Assembly (NCBI RefSeq): GCF_001854475.1 | Contig: NZ_MNAN01000009.1 | Span: 62,001-126,000 of the forward strand | Reading direction: 5' to 3' | From: Pseudoalteromonas byunsanensis | Lineage (GTDB): Bacteria; Pseudomonadota; Gammaproteobacteria; Enterobacterales; Alteromonadaceae | DNA length: 64,000 nucleotides | Shown here: in pieces, positions 63,435-64,000 of the stretch | Layout: each line of letters opens with the position of its first letter | Position numbering within the stretch: the first letter of the stretch is position 1 | Notes under the pieces: model-generated | Told to the model about the DNA's origin: nothing | Database searches by the model: none | Seen by the model: only the letters and a program-made list of their open reading frames with translations | Made by a program: the position numbers and the translations under genes

Positions 63435-64000
63435 GTGGCTCGACGAATTCTTATTATTGAAGATACTCCAACAATTGCAAAGGTACAAAAGCACATTGCG
63501 GTGTCTTGTGGCTATGAGGCCGATATTGCAGGGTCACTTGAGCAGGCAAAAACGTTGGTCGCAGAGCATAATTATTTTTGCGCTGTCGTTGATTTTATAC
63601 TCCCTGATGCCCCAAGCGGTGAGGCAATACCATTTACCGTTGAAAATGAGATCCCAACGATTGTTATGACGGGCAATATAGATAACCGTACCAGAGAAAC
63701 AGTTGATAAATACCCCATCATTGACTACATCACTAAAGAAAATAAACAAGCCTATCAGTACCTTAAAAACCAACTCACACGCTTGCCCAGAAACGAAAAC
63801 GTCAAAGTTCTTGTTGTCGAAGATTCACGTCACTCTAGAATGTACATCAGAAACCTACTTGAGAGACATAAATATCAGATACTAGAAGCATCTGATGGCA
63901 TTGAAGGGCTAGAAATCTTAAAACAAAACCCAGATATCTCAGTGATCATCGCTGATAATGAAATGCCGAGAATGAATGGCGAGGAGCTCTGCGCAGAAAT
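63435..64000 (+). CDS. Two-receiver response regulator, 3' end outside window
   Basis: About 188 codons are visible, from the GTG at 63435, with AAGG upstream. The first receiver (ILIIEDTPTIAKVQ) has its phospho-acceptor Asp near residue 53 in VVDFILPD. The second receiver (VLVVEDSRHSRMYIRNLL) starts near residue 122 and has its Asp near 174 in IIADNEMPRMNG. Both receivers are intact. In this group the tail is often a GGDEF domain, but that part is beyond the window. No kinase lies adjacent within view. Confidence 0.85.
   Translation, partial: MARRILIIEDTPTIAKVQKHIAVSCGYEADIAGSLEQAKTLVAEHNYFCAVVDFILPDAPSGEAIPFTVENEIPTIVMTGNIDNRTRETVDKYPIIDYITKENKQAYQYLKNQLTRLPRNENVKVLVVEDSRHSRMYIRNLLERHKYQILEASDGIEGLEILKQNPDISVIIADNEMPRMNGEELCAE

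Overview
The window reads as a chromosomal segment of a marine gammaproteobacterium of the order Alteromonadales, most likely Pseudoalteromonas or a close relative. This rests on the gene content and order: hfq-hflX-hflK-hflC-purA followed by the sodium-motor gene motX, the rlmN-pilW-rodZ-ispG-hisS-yfgM-bamB-der block, the hdfR/maoP divergent pair, a DUF2058 (YaiL-like) protein, glnK-amtB, and moderately AT-rich DNA. I saw no insertion sequence, prophage, integrase, CRISPR array or rRNA operon. One tRNA gene, tRNA-Ala(TGC), is present. Nearly all of the window looks like vertically inherited core genome.

Layout. 1-3.6 kb: the 5' two thirds of mrcB (PBP1B) and the glnK-amtB ammonium operon, with a textbook sigma-54 promoter and two NtrC-type sites upstream. 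3.6-14 kb: a periplasmic S10 serine peptidase, a DUF2797 protein, a CBS-PAS-GGDEF-EAL protein, an HDAC-like deacetylase, a beta-lactamase-fold hydrolase, a gamma-glutamylcyclotransferase-like protein, a LysE exporter, an unknown protein and CreA. 14-22.5 kb: a CHMI-family isomerase, rsuA, a chemoreceptor, a sugar-acid dehydratase/aldolase pair, a cytochrome c, a DUF2058 protein, an MFS transporter, a prolyl-tRNA deacylase, a small lipoprotein and tRNA-Ala. 22.6-29.8 kb: proBA, a long non-coding gap, an NhaP-type antiporter with an RCK tail, motX and purA. 29.9-41 kb, almost all on the minus strand: nnrE/nnrD, tsaE, amiB, mutL, miaA, hfq, hflX, hflK and hflC in that order of transcription, with queG divergent from nnrE/nnrD.

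41-47 kb: a histidine kinase/response regulator pair, a GNAT, a glutathione peroxidase, ppiC, a GST, a DUF2750 protein and a VOC protein. 47.2-57.5 kb, minus strand: ndk, rlmN, pilW, rodZ, ispG, hisS, yfgM, bamB and der, linking translation, isoprenoid synthesis, cell shape, secretion and outer-membrane assembly. 57.8-59.4 kb: trhP-yfhL, a tRNA-hydroxylation gene next to a ferredoxin, with an FNR-like box in class II position. 59.4-60.8 kb: a small AT-rich patch of unknown genes, one of which looks 5'-truncated. 60.8-64 kb: a porin, hdfR, maoP, a 46-bp near-palindrome, and the start of a two-receiver response regulator.

The strongest non-gene signals are the sigma-54/NtrC control region of glnK, the FNR-type promoter geometry of trhP-yfhL, a hairpin at the predicted 5' end of the hisS mRNA, an inverted repeat ahead of the antiporter, and the palindrome after maoP. 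The clearest protein-level oddities are a histidine kinase with two receiver-like domains that both lack the phospho-acceptor, its partner regulator with an unrecognised output region, a protein that looks like a metallopeptidase relative that has lost its HExxH site, and a PilW protein with two C-terminal LysM domains.
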